A stretch of DNA of 64,000 bases. Source: Syncephalastrum monosporum B8922. Lineage: Eukaryota; Mucoromycota; Mucoromycetes; Mucorales; Syncephalastraceae. The stretch lies in assembly GCA_000697355.1 (NCBI GenBank), contig JNEN01000856.1, forward strand, positions 1-64,000, given 5' to 3'. How positions within the stretch are numbered: position 1 is the stretch's first letter; the number at the start of each line of letters is the position of its first letter. The notes below the pieces were generated by a model. It did no database searches. It worked only from the letters and a program-made list of their open reading frames with translations, and was not told the origin of the DNA. Made by a program: the position numbers and the translations under genes. Positions 35,391-48,700 of the stretch are shown in pieces.

Positions 35391-35408
35391 CTAAATACAA
35401 CCTGGTCT

Positions 35409-37292
35409 TCAAAATTTGCGCGGCAACATGGTCTGGGGCAGCTTTTCTGGCAACTGGCCGCCGCTTTGCACGGCTTTGATGAGGTGCATCGCGATCGAGA
35501 ACTCATCTACGTCCATGTAACCATCCGCATCAAAGTCCGCCAGGCGCCAGATCTGCGCAAGTTGGTCGTTGGGCAGGCCACTCTCCATCAAAATGGGCTT
35601 GATAGCACCGCCGTTGATCTTTCCTTCGCGGGGATGCAGGCCCTGGAACATGGGCACATAGGTGCTCTTGTCCACCGAAGAGAAGTGCCAGTACGAGGGC
35701 GGTACCTCGCCTGCGCTGGGCTGCGTCATGTCCTCGAAGGGGTTGCGCTGCGACTGCTCCAGCTCGGGGTTCACCATCGGGAACTGGGACATGAGACGGG
35801 GTAGATCGACCGACAACGCCTCATCTGCCTTCTCGAGGAGGTCTTCCTTCAAGGACTTGAACTTGTCCATGTCGTACAGAGCCAGGTTCTGTCTGAACTT
35901 GGCTGGGTTCGGGAAGTCGCCCGCAGGAAGGTGGTAGCGCTGCTGGATCTTGAGGAATTCTTGGTCCAGGTTGTTGAGCAGCGCCTCTTGCTTCTTCTTT
36001 TTACCAAACATGGAGGGCATCTCTTTCTTAAGGTGGCTGATAATCAAGGCGTGTACCTATTTCATGGGCTACCGTATGAGTCACTGTCGGATTTGGGCGG
36101 AGAGGGTGGACATTGGTTTTACTTACGCGCGCGAGACGGGCACGCTTGACAATTTCATTGATCTTACGGATAGCGGCATTACGGCGCAGCTCCTTGAGGT
36201 CACGTAGCAGATCCTTTTGCTCGGCATCGATGAGTTCACGGCAGTCCTCAAACACGTTCGAGGGCTTCTCGGTCCAGAAAGAGCTGAGGTAGACGCGGAT
36301 GACCTCGGGGGTCTGGACGACCTTGCCAAGGGACCACATCATGGCACCGTAGACGCGCATCAACTGCTGCTGGCTGACCATGTCACTCTTGTTGAGCACG
36401 ACGCGCACCTTTTCTTCCTGGCCACGCAGACTGTGGATGGCCATCTTGAATTCGTTCGAGATATCCAGCTTGTGCGAGTCGAACATGAGCAGGATTAGGT
36501 CCGCGCGCTGGGCGAACCACTCCATGACCTGAGTGAAATCGTAGCCGCGCTCGATGATCTGCTTATCGCCAGCCAAGATACCGGGGGTATCGATGATGGA
36601 CATGTTTTCCAGCACGGGCGAGGGCGTTTGCGAGACCTAAGCACGGGTATCAGCGAAACGGTGTACTGTAGTATATGACGCTCAGACCTGAAATCGAGAC
36701 AAGAAGGCCTGACCGAACCGATTGAGACCGCGGAAAGGCAATTCTTGGTTGACCGCTGCAGCATTGCCGGGTATAATGCGTTCTTCTTGACCGTGCATGA
36801 CCGCGCAGAAGCGGTCTGTGGTGGGTTCGACACCAATATGCTCACCAGGGTAAGCCTTGTCGAGTAGGTAGCGGATGAAGGTCGTTTTGCCCTATGCATT
36901 CCAGTGGGATACAACACAAGACAAGACTGTCAATACACATGCTTGGTCTCTGGCCTTGCTTTGGAGCTGCACGAAGTAGGAACTCACCGTGGAGTATTGG
37001 CCAATAAGAAGCACCATAGGCTTCGCCTCGATATCCGAGTCAGTCAAGGGCGACGAGTGAAAACCTGCATAGAAGGTTGGTCCCGTGGATACGAGAGTAG
37101 AAGCGAGACACGGAGGAAGCTACCTTCAAAGTTGTAAGTGACTTCGAGCGGGCGAATCTTGTGATTGTAGATCTTTTTGACGCCCTCGATAATCTGAAAA
37201 TACTCATCGTCCTGCCAGCCGCTGGTCAGGCTGCCGTTGGGGGTCGGCGAGGCGGAGGAATTCTTGCCAAACTTTTTGTTTTTGAACGACAT
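35409..37292 (-). CDS. EHD-family dynamin-like ATPase
   Basis: Membrane-remodelling ATPase of endocytic recycling (EHD/RME-1 family). Exons in transcript order: 37124-37292, 36988-37064, 36688-36891, 36127-36636 and 35409-36056, giving 535 aa, exactly EHD-sized. The P-loop GQYSTGKTTF (about residue 80) is split by intron 2. DTPGI (about 165) and NKSD (about 230) are the other nucleotide motifs. The helical middle has RARLARVHALIISHLKKEMP. The C-terminal EH domain holds one EF-hand, DFDADGYMDVDEF, which normally binds NPF peptides. The neighbouring YIPF6 protein carries two NPF motifs, a possible but untested link. The first 25 residues are basic and Ser-rich. Confidence 0.95.
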
Positions 37293-38784
37293 GAGCCGAG
37301 AGGAAGCACAGCAGGAGAAGAAAACGGCGTTAATAAAGTCGGTGTGCCTCGTGTGCCCAGGAACCCCGAGTCCAAATTCTATCGCAGCACAGGCACAGCA
37401 CAGCACAATTCACGGCAGCAACTATTCCTTTTGTATACACTAATCTCAGATCTGTATCCATCATCAAACTCACTCCTACAGTCATACCGTAAAGCCTCGC
37501 TTATCCCGCGTGCTACGGATATGCATATGTTCACCCAAACATGCATAGCTATCTGTAGAGCAAGCACCCGATAAATGAGATGCAACCTACCTCTGTTGAG
37601 GTCACCGTACTAAGGCCAGTATGTAACAACCTATAAAAAAGACGAAGAACAGTCAGAGATGGTATATGGTTGAGATCCGTCTTCCAATGTCTCCTAGATA
37701 AAAACCGTGCTCGCGCATATTCTTGCGCTGATAATGACCTACACCAGCTGCCATATACTTAAATCTGTGGACCAGACGTGGAAAACATCGCGCATGCTTT
37801 CTTCGTACGATCCGAAATCCTAGGGTGGTTGAAACAGTATAGAAGAAATATCTCGTCTTGCGCATGATATTGACCTTACACTCGCTGTATCAAGTCAATC
37901 TTGTGCATACACACGATTTCTACTGCTGTCGTCGCTGTTTGGCCATCTTTACGTCCCAGTGCTTATGAAGCACATCTTCTATCCAGTACAGGGTCATGAT
38001 ATGGCAGTTCTATTCTATAGTATGCTTTATAGGGACACACAAGCCGCAGTAGCGAACGACAAAACGGATGCTACTGCGCTTCAAAAAAACATATGGGGAT
38101 GTCCGTTATGCAGGCACCGATATAAGCTTGGTGTGTCTCCTTTATATAGAGTCCCACCTGCACGTAGAACAAGGGAAATGACTAAACAGTCGAATGATCA
38201 ACAAAATCGCCCGCCTTTATATATTTCCTAAGAGTCAGATATTGTATCTGTCTCTTGCCATACTGGGGCAGATCAGAACGAGGATGCTATAGGCCTGTAC
38301 CCAGTTCCAGGTTCTGAGAACTGGCGTCTAAGAATGTTCGGCACGAGCAGCGAACACTTGAATGGTGTACAGAGCACTTCTGTGGCGATTCAGGTCGTGC
38401 GTCGTAAGTTTAAGCCATACCAAAAGGGTTCCAACATTAGATTACACCGGACATTTTTAGATAGAATGATAGAAATGATATAGTATGTAGCTAAACCATA
38501 TACTTGTCTGTTGTTTTACATGTAGAGCATGTACATATATATCTTTATATAAAAGATCCATGCAAAAGTAATCTGAAAATGAAAAGTTTTCTTTTTTTTC
38601 AAGCAACCAAGATCGCCAATTTCTATAAGCTATGTTTGCCTTAAAAAGGCGGTCACACCAACGTGTGCGGATGTTTAAAGCTCTTTGCATTTAATTTCGG
38701 AAAACGCGAAAGGCCCTGCGTTAAAGTCTCCCTCTTTATATTTAAAATATTTTCAGTATTTCCCCAAAGCCCTTCTCCGGCTCA
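37293..38784. other. Divergent intergenic region, 1.5 kb
   Basis: It lies between the EHD gene (-) and the sirtuin gene (+). I see no supported gene. An AT-rich stretch at 38735-38765 precedes the sirtuin ATG. Confidence 0.5.
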
Positions 38785-39973
38785 ATGCGCATCAGCTTAC
38801 AAGACCACCCAGACATCACACAGCAGGCCCTGGCGGAGATAGCCGCGTGCGTCGCAAAGAGTAAGAAGGTCCTCGTCGTCACCGGTGCAGGCATCTCCTG
38901 CTCAAGTGGTATTCCGGTAAGTCACACGACAACATTCTATTCTCATCGTTTTTGTACTTACCCATGCCCTGCCGTTATCATAGGACTTCCGCTCATCCAA
39001 CGGTCTCTACAATCTTGTGAAAAAGAGACATCCCAAGACAGTGATGCGCGGACAAGAGATCTTTGATGCCACACTTTTCAAAGACGAAAAACGGACTAGC
39101 TGTTTCTATACCTTTATGGCTGAAATGAAATCATTGATCGACGACGCACGACCAACCGAAACACACAGCTTTATCAACGACCTGCACCAAAGCAAACAAT
39201 TGTTGCGCTGCTACACACAGAACATCGATTGCCTTGAAGATAACCTGGATCTGCCCGTCATCCGTCTCCACGGCGCTATGGACAATGTCAAGTGCATTCT
39301 TTGTTCCTCTGTATATACCTTTTCGAACGACTATGAGAAACAATTCCGGGAAGGCGAGGCGCCCATTTGCCCCAAGTGTGAGACCGTCGACAGCGAGCGG
39401 ACACGCCTGGGCAAACGTCAATTGGCTATCGGCACCCTCCGTCCCAACATTGTCCTCTACAACGAAGAACACCCAGACGGCGAGGCCATCGGCAAAGCAC
39501 AGATGACGGACCTTAAGCGCAGGCCCGACCTAATGCTCGTCATGGGAACCTCCCTCCAAATCGTCGCCTTGAAAAAATTTATTCGCCTCGCCGCGCGCAC
39601 CATCCACGGACACAAGCACGGCAAAGTCATCCTCATTAACCGCACGCCCGTCGCCAAGGAGTGGGATTCCCACTTTGATTACCAAGTCATGGGTGATAGC
39701 GATGACTGGGTCGCTCGCACAAGAACCTTTCTGAACGACCCTTCCCCTTCCGTCCTTGATGTCGCCTGGAGCAGAGTAAGATCTCGCGATCTCATGCGCG
39801 ACCGTATCAAGAAAGAGGAGGAAGATGAGAAGGAAAACGCCAAGCAGGTCAAGAAGACAACCCAGGCCAAGACATTCGGTAAAGCCTCCAACAAGACCAA
39901 GCAGACTACCCTAGATGGCACCCTCAAGGTGCGTGTGGCGCGTGCTGCCTCAACGTCGCGTTCCAAGAAATGA
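38785..39973 (+). CDS. HST3: Hst3/Hst4-type sirtuin (NAD-dependent deacetylase)
   Basis: Nuclear NAD-dependent protein deacetylase; the Hst3/Hst4 group removes acetyl from histone H3 K56 after replication. Two exons: 38785-38916 and 38984-39973, giving 373 aa. Visible motifs: VVTGAGISCSSGIP then DFRSSNGLY across the intron, the NAD-site TQNID, the catalytic His in RLHGAM, a zinc site CILC ... CPKC, and LRPNIVLYNE, typical of the Hst3/4 branch. GTSLQI and a late INR complete the Rossmann part. The last 80 residues are Lys/Glu-rich and disordered and hold KQTTLDGTL, a degenerate PIP-box-like sequence. The ATG gives a normal short N-terminus. Confidence 0.9.
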
Positions 39974-40579
39974 GACATACCACCCTTACCATCTCCCTTT
40001 TATGTGTAATAAATGTTCTTGCTTTTGTCTTTTTCTTTTCTTTACTACATATCTATTGACCTACTATGCTGTTTAGTCGAATACTTCCAGCCTTTTATTT
40101 CTATGCGGTCGTTTGTTCCGATCCAAGGAAAAAAATTTCCTAGCAAAGGGCGGACCGATCAGTCCTAGAAAAAAAATTTTTTTTTTGCTCTCCTTCTTAC
40201 AGGACATCTTCTATATAGCCCCAAATATAAGCTCTGGAGTCATCCCGACACGTGACGAGCCAAGGGTCTTTGTCCTACCTCTTGAACAGCCCATATAGCG
40301 ACAAAGAACCTTCGGTCGATCCGATCAGCTGCGTCTGAAATCATTCTAGTAACATAAAAATATAGGAAGGAAATCAGATAGTCTCACTAGAAGTAAAGAC
40401 GATGTCGTCGGAGGCAGGGGCGGGGAAATTCACCAAGTTATCAAACATCGCTGTCGATCTGATGGCGCCATTCTATCAGATTGGCAGAGAACCTTTAAAA
40501 GCGCTCGATTTTGGTTAGGAATTTGCTCCTTCACTACCGTCACTACTGCATATCACTACTTCTGCTATCACTTGATATC
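39974..40579. other. Intergenic region
   Basis: It holds the sirtuin poly(A) signal at 40008-40013, an A/T homopolymer stretch around 40169-40186, and the upstream region of the small membrane protein gene. Confidence 0.5.
40008..40013 (+). terminator. Poly(A) signal of the sirtuin gene
   Basis: AATAAA lies 35 bp after the stop. Confidence 0.45.
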
Positions 40580-40901
40580 ATGAACACGACTTCGATTCTC
40601 TTGGCCTTGACCGCTGTTCTCCTCTGTTTGAGCACGAGTGTGGAGGCAAAAGTAAGCATAACACACTACTTTCTAATGGTTAAAGGCTTACCGACGCGCT
40701 TACTATTAGAAACACGATCCTACATGGGCCACACCCTACATCTTAACCAACGGTACCTTTTTCTACGTTGGCATTGCTGTCTCCTTCCTCCTCTGGTGGA
40801 CCGGCTATGCTCTTGACTACCTTACTGATCGTCAGGAGCGTTTGGCTGCCAAGAAGGCCGCACATACTTATGGCACGACACCAATCTCGCTCAATGCCTA
40901 A
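40580..40901 (+). CDS. Small protein with signal peptide and one membrane span
   Basis: A spliced two-exon gene (40580-40651 and 40710-40901) of 87 codons plus stop. The GTAAGC donor and TATTAG acceptor fall exactly at the end of a signal peptide: leader MNTTSILLALTAVLLCLST, cleavage plausible after VEA. The mature part is a short lumenal segment (KHDPTWATPYILTNGT with one N-glycosylation sequon NGT), one hydrophobic helix FFYVGIAVSFLLWWTGYAL, then a charged cytosolic tail LTDRQERLAAKKAA. This is a type I topology. I do not recognise the family; the clean frame, splice sites and topology support a real gene. Confidence 0.75.
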
Positions 40902-42765
40902 CTTCCCTTATCATTTGTATTGACCCTATTCCTTCATACGTGTATTGACTACACATGTACATAGATATCTCCTGTTGACTACCATCTTTATATACTATAT
41001 CCCACTCTTACATACTTGGATACATCCTAATACAATATGTTTACTATCTCTTCCAACTTTACACATACGACCTAGCCCGGCGGGTTTAACGGAGGATTCC
41101 CGTTGCTCACGTGTTGTCACCACCCGGATCACATGATCTATAAAAAAGGGGGGGTTTTTTTTTTTGCTGGAATATGTCGCAGGATTCGCTAGAATGAAGG
41201 GGCTTCTACCAGTTTCATATTTCAGGCGGTCAGTACATTTTGGAGATGGCCGACACGCTATGCCGAACGCGTTCACCCATAGGAATAAGTCGATCCGGGG
41301 ACATGGAAACAGGTCTGTGACGGATTCAGTCCTTTTCTACCCCGACTAGGAATTATTGCCCAAATCTGACTGGCTACCCACCCTTCAGTCGAGGCGACAC
41401 AAGGAAAACGCTAACCTTTTTGGTCGGCGATGATCAGATTTCGCGTGGCCACTGCGTTCGATTCGTACCTGAATACGTGTTTATCTGATATAAGTATCCT
41501 TTTCTACCGGGTTGACCGGCGATGGATTGACAAGATTGGGAAAGACTTCAGCACTCATCATTGTTGTTCGGGTCGAACCGCCCTATATATTTCGGTGATC
41601 GTAATAATGATATTCCCTTGGTATTCGCCTAACTGATCGATGGAGTGTTTACCGAGCAGTTCACACCCTGGTAAACAATCAATGGATGACACGTCTGTAC
41701 ACAGTATTTGTGATTTTTTCTAGTATTAGACGATCCAGCGAGCTAGCCTTTCTCAGTTGCATATAGGGATCGATCAAGGTATAAAATGAAAACTATATGC
41801 CTCAACAGAATTATATTTGGACATCATGCATATTTGGGATGATCAGATCGATAGAGCTGGCATAGAATGAAATTACATGCGCGATACAGATTGAACTGTA
41901 ATGTGAATTTTCTGTGAGGTTACGATGGATATCCATCATCATGCTACATTTACCTTCAACCAACAAAATATGGATAACAGACGACTCATCCCACGGTGGA
42001 CTATATCAATTCAGTAAACTGTGATGTACGCCTGCTGCTTATTGCAGAAAAGACGCGTCGTATCTCTTTTTTGCTCAACTTTGTTGCTTGAAAAGAGAAG
42101 AAGTTCAGCGGGCTTCATCAGTAGCACTTCAAACCAGGTACACTGCACCAGCGCAGTTCGAGGTGTAGCTGTAGAGAAGGGCGAGCAAAACAATGTACCT
42201 TTTGCACGAAATAACTGAAGACGCATGGCTCGAAAACGCTGACAAAGTTGTGCTCATATTCTTGGGCCAGCTGACTTGCGAAAGTAAATGGCACCGACTA
42301 CCAATAAATACTTGTCGGGCACTTAGAAAGCTCTTGTCTGGAAAAAAAAGGCGCGTCGCAAACATCATACATTAACGCACCCTGCCATGCACAATTCAGT
42401 AGTGCCTTTGCTGGAAGGACCGCCTGCTTATACAGTACATACTGCTTGACATGCTGCTCGACAAGACAATTCACAGATATATATATCTCATGGAGCGAAG
42501 CACAGAGGATAATATACTAGTATTGCTTTGTAACTGGGATCATAGCGCTGCGGGGTGGAACCTCTTACGTCGCGAACAAAGGATATGGGATACTTTACGA
42601 ATCGACATGATAGCAGTATCAGTACAGTCGACTACGCCGATCAACCCTGCTTGACGGGAGCATGGAGACATAGACAAGTCAATAAATTACTGGCAAAAGT
42701 ACATAAATACATTTATTGTTGATTGGTTTTACATGTGCGATAAATAATGAATTTACACAGAGCAA
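40902..42765. other. Convergent intergenic region, 1.9 kb
   Basis: No supported gene. It ends with the URA2 poly(A) signal on the minus strand. A G/T homopolymer junction lies near 41148-41164. Confidence 0.5.
42712..42717 (-). terminator. Poly(A) signal of URA2
   Basis: AATAAA on the minus strand lies 49 bp downstream of the stop. Confidence 0.45.
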
Positions 42766-45700
42766 TTAGTTGCGGAAAGTGCCCATGACAAGGGCAAGGA
42801 GAGCCATGCGGACATAGAGACCATAACGCATCTGGCGGAAATAAGCAGCGCGCTGGTCAAAGTCGACCTCAGGCTCAATCTCGTTGACACGGGGCAAGGG
42901 ATGCATGACAATCATGTGCGACTTGGCCTTACCAAGCGTGTCGTTGTTGAGGATGAAGGAGTCCTTGACGCGGAGGTACTCGTCTTCCGAAGAGAAACGC
43001 TCCTTTTGGACGCGAGTCATGTACAGCACGTCGGTCTTTTCAATGACTTCGTCCAGCGAGCTGTAGACATTCTGCTTCACACCAGCACGCTCAACTTCCT
43101 CCATGACCTCCTTGGGCATAGACAGGGCATTAGGAGCGACATAGTTGAGGGTAACCTGGTAGTAGGCGAGGATCTTGACGAGCGAGTGAACAGTACGGCC
43201 GTTCTTCAGATCACCCACAAGGGTGATGGTGAGGCCATTGACGGTACCGAGTTCTTCACGGATGGTGAACACATCAAGGAATGCCTGCGTGGGATGTTCG
43301 CCGATACCATCACCAGCGTTGATGATGGGCACCTTGCTGTACTTGGCAGCGAGCTGAGCTGAGCCAGGCTGAGGATGACGGAGGACGACAACGTCAGCGT
43401 AGCAGCCCAGGGTACGGACGGTGTCAGCAAGCGACTCACCCTTCTGGACGGAAGATGTCGTGGCTGACACGGAGACGACCTGACCACCAAGGCGGGACAT
43501 GGCAGCTTCGAACGATGAAGAGGTGCGGGTCGAAGGCTCAAAGAACATAGTGGACATGACGCGACCTTGGAGGACGTTGATACCACCATAGCGCTCGACA
43601 AGATTGCGCATCTCGTGAGCGACACCAAACAAAAGATGAAGGTCGTTGCGGTCAAACTGACCAGAGCGCAGAATGTGCTTGCGGTAGAATGGCGAGCGGC
43701 CAATCACACGCGCGAGCGAGGCCGAGATCGCAGGCGCAGGGATCTGGTACGACACGAGCTGCTGGTCATGAGCACCCGCCAGCTTGACAGGGTCAGCAGC
43801 GGGCACCAGGCGAGGAGACTTGACCTCAGCAGCGGTCTCTGGCACAGGCAGGTTGCTTGCCATCTGCTCAAACTTCTGTTTGGCTTCCTTGACGGCCGAC
43901 TTGACAGCTTGGGCCTGCACCGAAACATCACGACCCATCTTCTCGTCGCCAACGAGAGCGTTCTCCATAAAGACCGTCTTCTCGTCAATCACGACGCGGT
44001 GGACAGCACCACGGATGGTGCGGCCACCCAGGGGAGACCACGACTCCTTGTTGTTCCATGCCTTCTTGCGGTCCACCTCGACCTCAATGTAGGTGTCTTG
44101 CTGCGAGACGAGGCCGAAGATGCGGCGCGGATTCTCGTGCATGCGGTCCGAAATATCCTTGAGTTTGAGACGACCTTCGGAGACGGCGTTAAGCAGGAGG
44201 GGCAGGGCTTCAGCAATACCAGCTGAAGGCGAGACCGTCTGTTTCTGCTCAGCGGCCAAGAGACGAGGCGTGGCGCCCACAGCAAAGACATCAATGACGT
44301 CGAGGCTCTTCCACAGGGCTTCTTGCTCGGCCTTGGTAGGCAGCAGGGTCGTGTTGTTGAAGTCTTCCGAGGTAAAGAAGAGAGCATAGATGGACACGTC
44401 GCAGGTAACCTGGAGACCCTTGTTCTTGCTCATCTCGATCAGAGCCAAATCGTTCTTGCTCATGACGTTGGAAACGTGGATGGCACGGCTGTGGAGCGAG
44501 GCCAGCAGCAAGATCGAAGCGAGATCACTACCCTTGGCTTCCGTGACGAGAAGGTTAGGCCAGTTGGAGAAGACCGAGTCAAAGACAGACACTTGGCCGC
44601 TGCCGATCTTGTCCGCGTTCATATATACCGAAGCGACATCCGAGGCAACGCTCGAGAGGCGCTTGGCATTGTCGTGCGTCGCAGTGACGTTCAACAAGTA
44701 ATCAACGTACGCGTTCTTGCGCGAGATGTTGCTCGCAGCCTCAAAAGTGGCTTCGTCCTGGACATCTTCAGCAAAGGCAGACACGGTGGTGAAACCGGCC
44801 GCCATCGAGGCCTTGGAGACTTCGCCAAACTGGGCGTGGTTCTCAAAGATGGCGCTCGTGTTAAACAGACCGGGGAGCGTGGCGATGGTGTGACTCGTCT
44901 TGTAATCGACACCAGCAACCTCGAAGGGTTCCATACGGATCAGAGCCTCGAAGAAAACCTTGGCACACTTAACGTTGGTCAGCAGAGGAATCGAGTAGTC
45001 GACGGCCATACGACGCGAGCGGTAGCCCTTGGACATGTACGATGCGGGGCGGCGGAAGCGGTTACGCGAGGGCAAGTTGATGTACATGTCGATCAGGTTG
45101 TTAGACAAGTGCTGCTGGAGCGAATACTCAGCCTTGAGCTTATCGCCAGCATCACCGTCGAGGGCTTCCAGATGCTTGACAGGGATGTTGTGCTCCTGGA
45201 TAAAGTCAGCCGTACCCGTCGTAGCAAAGATGTTGTAGCCCAGCTCATGGAGCTTCTTGACCGAAGGCAGTAGCTCCATTTTCTCCTTGTACGAACCAAT
45301 CGAAAACAGAATGTTCTTCTTGGGGAGAGCAAAGCCGGTGGCCAACAGAGCCTTCAGATACGCCTCGTACTTATCCTTGCCAAAGCAGGCAACCTCACCG
45401 GTGGAAGCCATCTCGACACCCAGGACGGGATCAGCACCAGACAGACGGCTGAAGGAGAACTGGGGCACCTTGACACCGACATAGTGCTTGGGGATATCAA
45501 CCTTGGGGTAAGGCGTGATAGGCAGACCCAGCATAGCGTGCGTCGCCATCTCGATCAGGTCAACGTTCATGACCTTGGAGACGAACGGGAAGGAACGAGC
45601 AGCACGGACATTGCACTCAATCACCTTGATCTCGTTGTCCTTGGCAATGAACTGGATGTTGAACGGACCGGTCACGTTGAGGGCGCTACCAATCTTGGCG

Positions 45701-48700
45701 GTAGCAATCTCAATTTTGCGGACCGTCTCGGGGTCCAGATCCTGAGGAGGCAGGACAAGCGTAGCATCACCAGAGTGGACACCAGCGTTCTCAACGTGCT
45801 CGGAGATGACATGCATGACCAATTTACCGTCGACGGCAACGGCATCCATCTCGATTTCCTTGGCGTCTTCAATGTACTTGGAGATGACCACGGGGTGTTC
45901 GCGCGAGACGGCAGCAGCTTCCTTGAGGTAAGACTGCAGATCGTCGTTGGAAAATACGACGTTCATGGCAGCACCCGACAGCACGTACGAGGGACGCACC
46001 AAGACGGGGTAGCCGGCCTTGTTACAGAACTCCTCGGCCTCCTCAAAGCTGGTCAACTCCTTCCATTGAGGCTGGTCAACACCGATGCGATCGCACATAC
46101 GCGAGAACTTGTAGCGGTTCTCGGCGTTGTCAATCATCTCGGGCGAGGTACCAAGGACCTTGACATTCTGGCGGTAGAGAGGCAGGGCGATGTTGTTGGG
46201 GGTCTGACCACCCATGGACATGATGACACCACCCGAACGCTCAACCTCGTAGATATCCAGGACACGTTCCATGGTGATATTCTCAAAATAGAGCTTGTCA
46301 GCCTCGTCATAGTCAGTGGACACTGTCTCGGGGTTGTAGTTGACCATGACAGTCTTGAAGCCTTGCTCACGCAGAGTGCGGATGGCACGAACAGCACACC
46401 AGTCAAACTCGACAGATGAACCAATGCGGTACACACCCGAACCAAGCACCATGATACCGTTGTCATCAAACGACACGTCGTGCTCGACAGCGTTGTAGGT
46501 CATGTAAAGGTAGTTGGTGAAGGCAGGGAACTCGGCAGCGACTATACGAGACCATACCATCAGCATACCAACCAGTGAGTGAAACTTCCTTTTTCTTACC
46601 CGTATCGATCTGCTTGACAAAAGGCGTGATGCCATACTCCTGACGCAGACGACGGACAGCAAGCTCGTTCGAGTTCAGCTGAGTGGCGATCTGGCGATCA
46701 GAGAAACCAAGCTGCTTGGCAGAGCGCAGGAGGTTGCCGGGCACATTGGTCTTGTTGAAGTTGGCAAGACGGTGCTCGAGCTTGGAGACGCGCATAAGCT
46801 TGTTCAAGAACCATTTGTCGATCTTGGTCAGCTCCCAGATGCGGTCGACGGTGTAGCCCTTGTTCATCGCGTTGGCGATAGCGAACAGACGCTGGTCAGA
46901 GGGGTTTTGAAGCTCGTCATCGAGGTTGTTGTCATCGATGATGTCGGTCTAATTGAAATGACTTAGTGTCGCGTTCCACTTTTAAGAAAGATCTACTTAC
47001 AGGGCTGAAACCAGGGAAGCTGTAGTCGATAGCACGGATGGCTTCTTGCATGGTCTCTTCAAAGGTACGACCAATGGCCATAACCTCACCCACAGACTTC
47101 ATTGAGGAGCTGAGGGCAGTGCTGACACGGTTGAACTTCTTCAAATCCCAGCGGGGGATCTTGACGACGACATAATCCAGCGAGGGCTCGAAGCAGGCGC
47201 AGGTGACCTTGGTGACGCTGTTGCGGATTTCGTTCAAGGGAATGCCCAGACCCAGCTTGGCAGCGACAAAGGCGAGCGGGTAGCCGGTAGCCTTGGAAGC
47301 CAATGCGGAGGAACGCGAGAGACGCGCGTTGACCTCGATAATGCAGTACTCCTTGGAGAAGGGGTTGAGAGCGTACTGGATGTTACACTCACCAACGACG
47401 CCAAGGTGACGAATGACGTTGACGGCCGTGGTACGCAGCATGTTATAGTCTTCGTCCGACAATGTCTGCGAGGGGGCAACAACGATCGAGTCACCGGTGT
47501 GGATACCCAAAGGATCAAAGTTCTCCATGTTACAGACAGTGATGCAGTTGTCTTGGCAATCACGAACGACTTCGTACTCAATCTCCTTCCAACCCTTCAT
47601 CGACTTCTCAATGAGCACCTGGGGCGAGGTAGCAAAGGCCTTGTTGCAAAGCTCAACAAGCTGCTGCTCGTTATCGGCGAAACCAGAGCCGAGACCACCC
47701 AGCGCATAGGCAGCACGGCAAATAACGGGGTAGCCGATTTCCTTCGCGGCCTTGAGAGCTTCCTCGTGGTTAACAGCCGAAGCAGACTTGGCGCACTTCT
47801 CATCAATCTCGTACAAGGCCTGAGCAAATAGGTCACGATCCTCGGTGGTGATGATCGTGTCAATGGGGGTACCCAGCACCTTGACACCCAGGGACTCGAA
47901 TTCATCCTTGAGCTTGATACCGACGTTGAGAGCGGTCTGGCCACCAAAGGTACAGTAGATACCATCAGGTTTCTCGAACTGGATGACCTTGCGCACAAAG
48001 TCCGGGGTCACAGGCAGGAAATAGACCTTGTCGGCAAGACCCTTGGAAGTCTGGATGGTAGCAATGTTGGGGTTGATCAGGATGGTATAGATACCCTCCT
48101 CCTTCAAGGCTTTGATAGCCTGCGAGCCGGAGTAATCGAATTCACCGGCCTGACCGATGGAGAGACCACCAGAGCCGAGGACAAGAACCTTCTTGGGGTA
48201 GAGACGCGGGTTCTTGGCAACGTTGTCGGCCTTGAGTCCACCAGGCATATCGATAGGAACCAGCTTGCCTTGCTCAGTGCAGTTCTTGACAGTGTTCAAG
48301 AAGACATCGAACAGGAACTCGGTGTCGCGAGGACCAGGGGTAGACTCGGGATGGAACTGAACTGAGAAAATAGGCAGAGACTTGTGGATGATACCCTCGT
48401 TGGAGCCATCGTTGGAGTTGACAAAAAGCTCCTGGAAGTCAGCAGGAAGCGTCGAGGCATCAACGGCATAACCATGGTTTTGCGAAGTGATGTAGCAACG
48501 ACCGGAGAGCAAGCTCGTACAAGGAATATTCTGGCCACGGTTACCATACTTGAGCTTCATAGTCTTGGCGCCTGCCGCCAAAGCGAGCAGTTGATGACCC
48601 AGACAGATACCAAAGATAGGCTTCTCGGCGCGCTGCAGGACGGTGCGCAGGCGCTGGAAAGTGGTTTCGATCATGGTCGGGTCACCGGGACCATTGGACA

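Noticed and set aside
42010..42400. Several short frames of 60-79 codons on both strands
   Set aside because: Overlapping, unspliced, no conserved content; consistent with chance frames in intergenic DNA.
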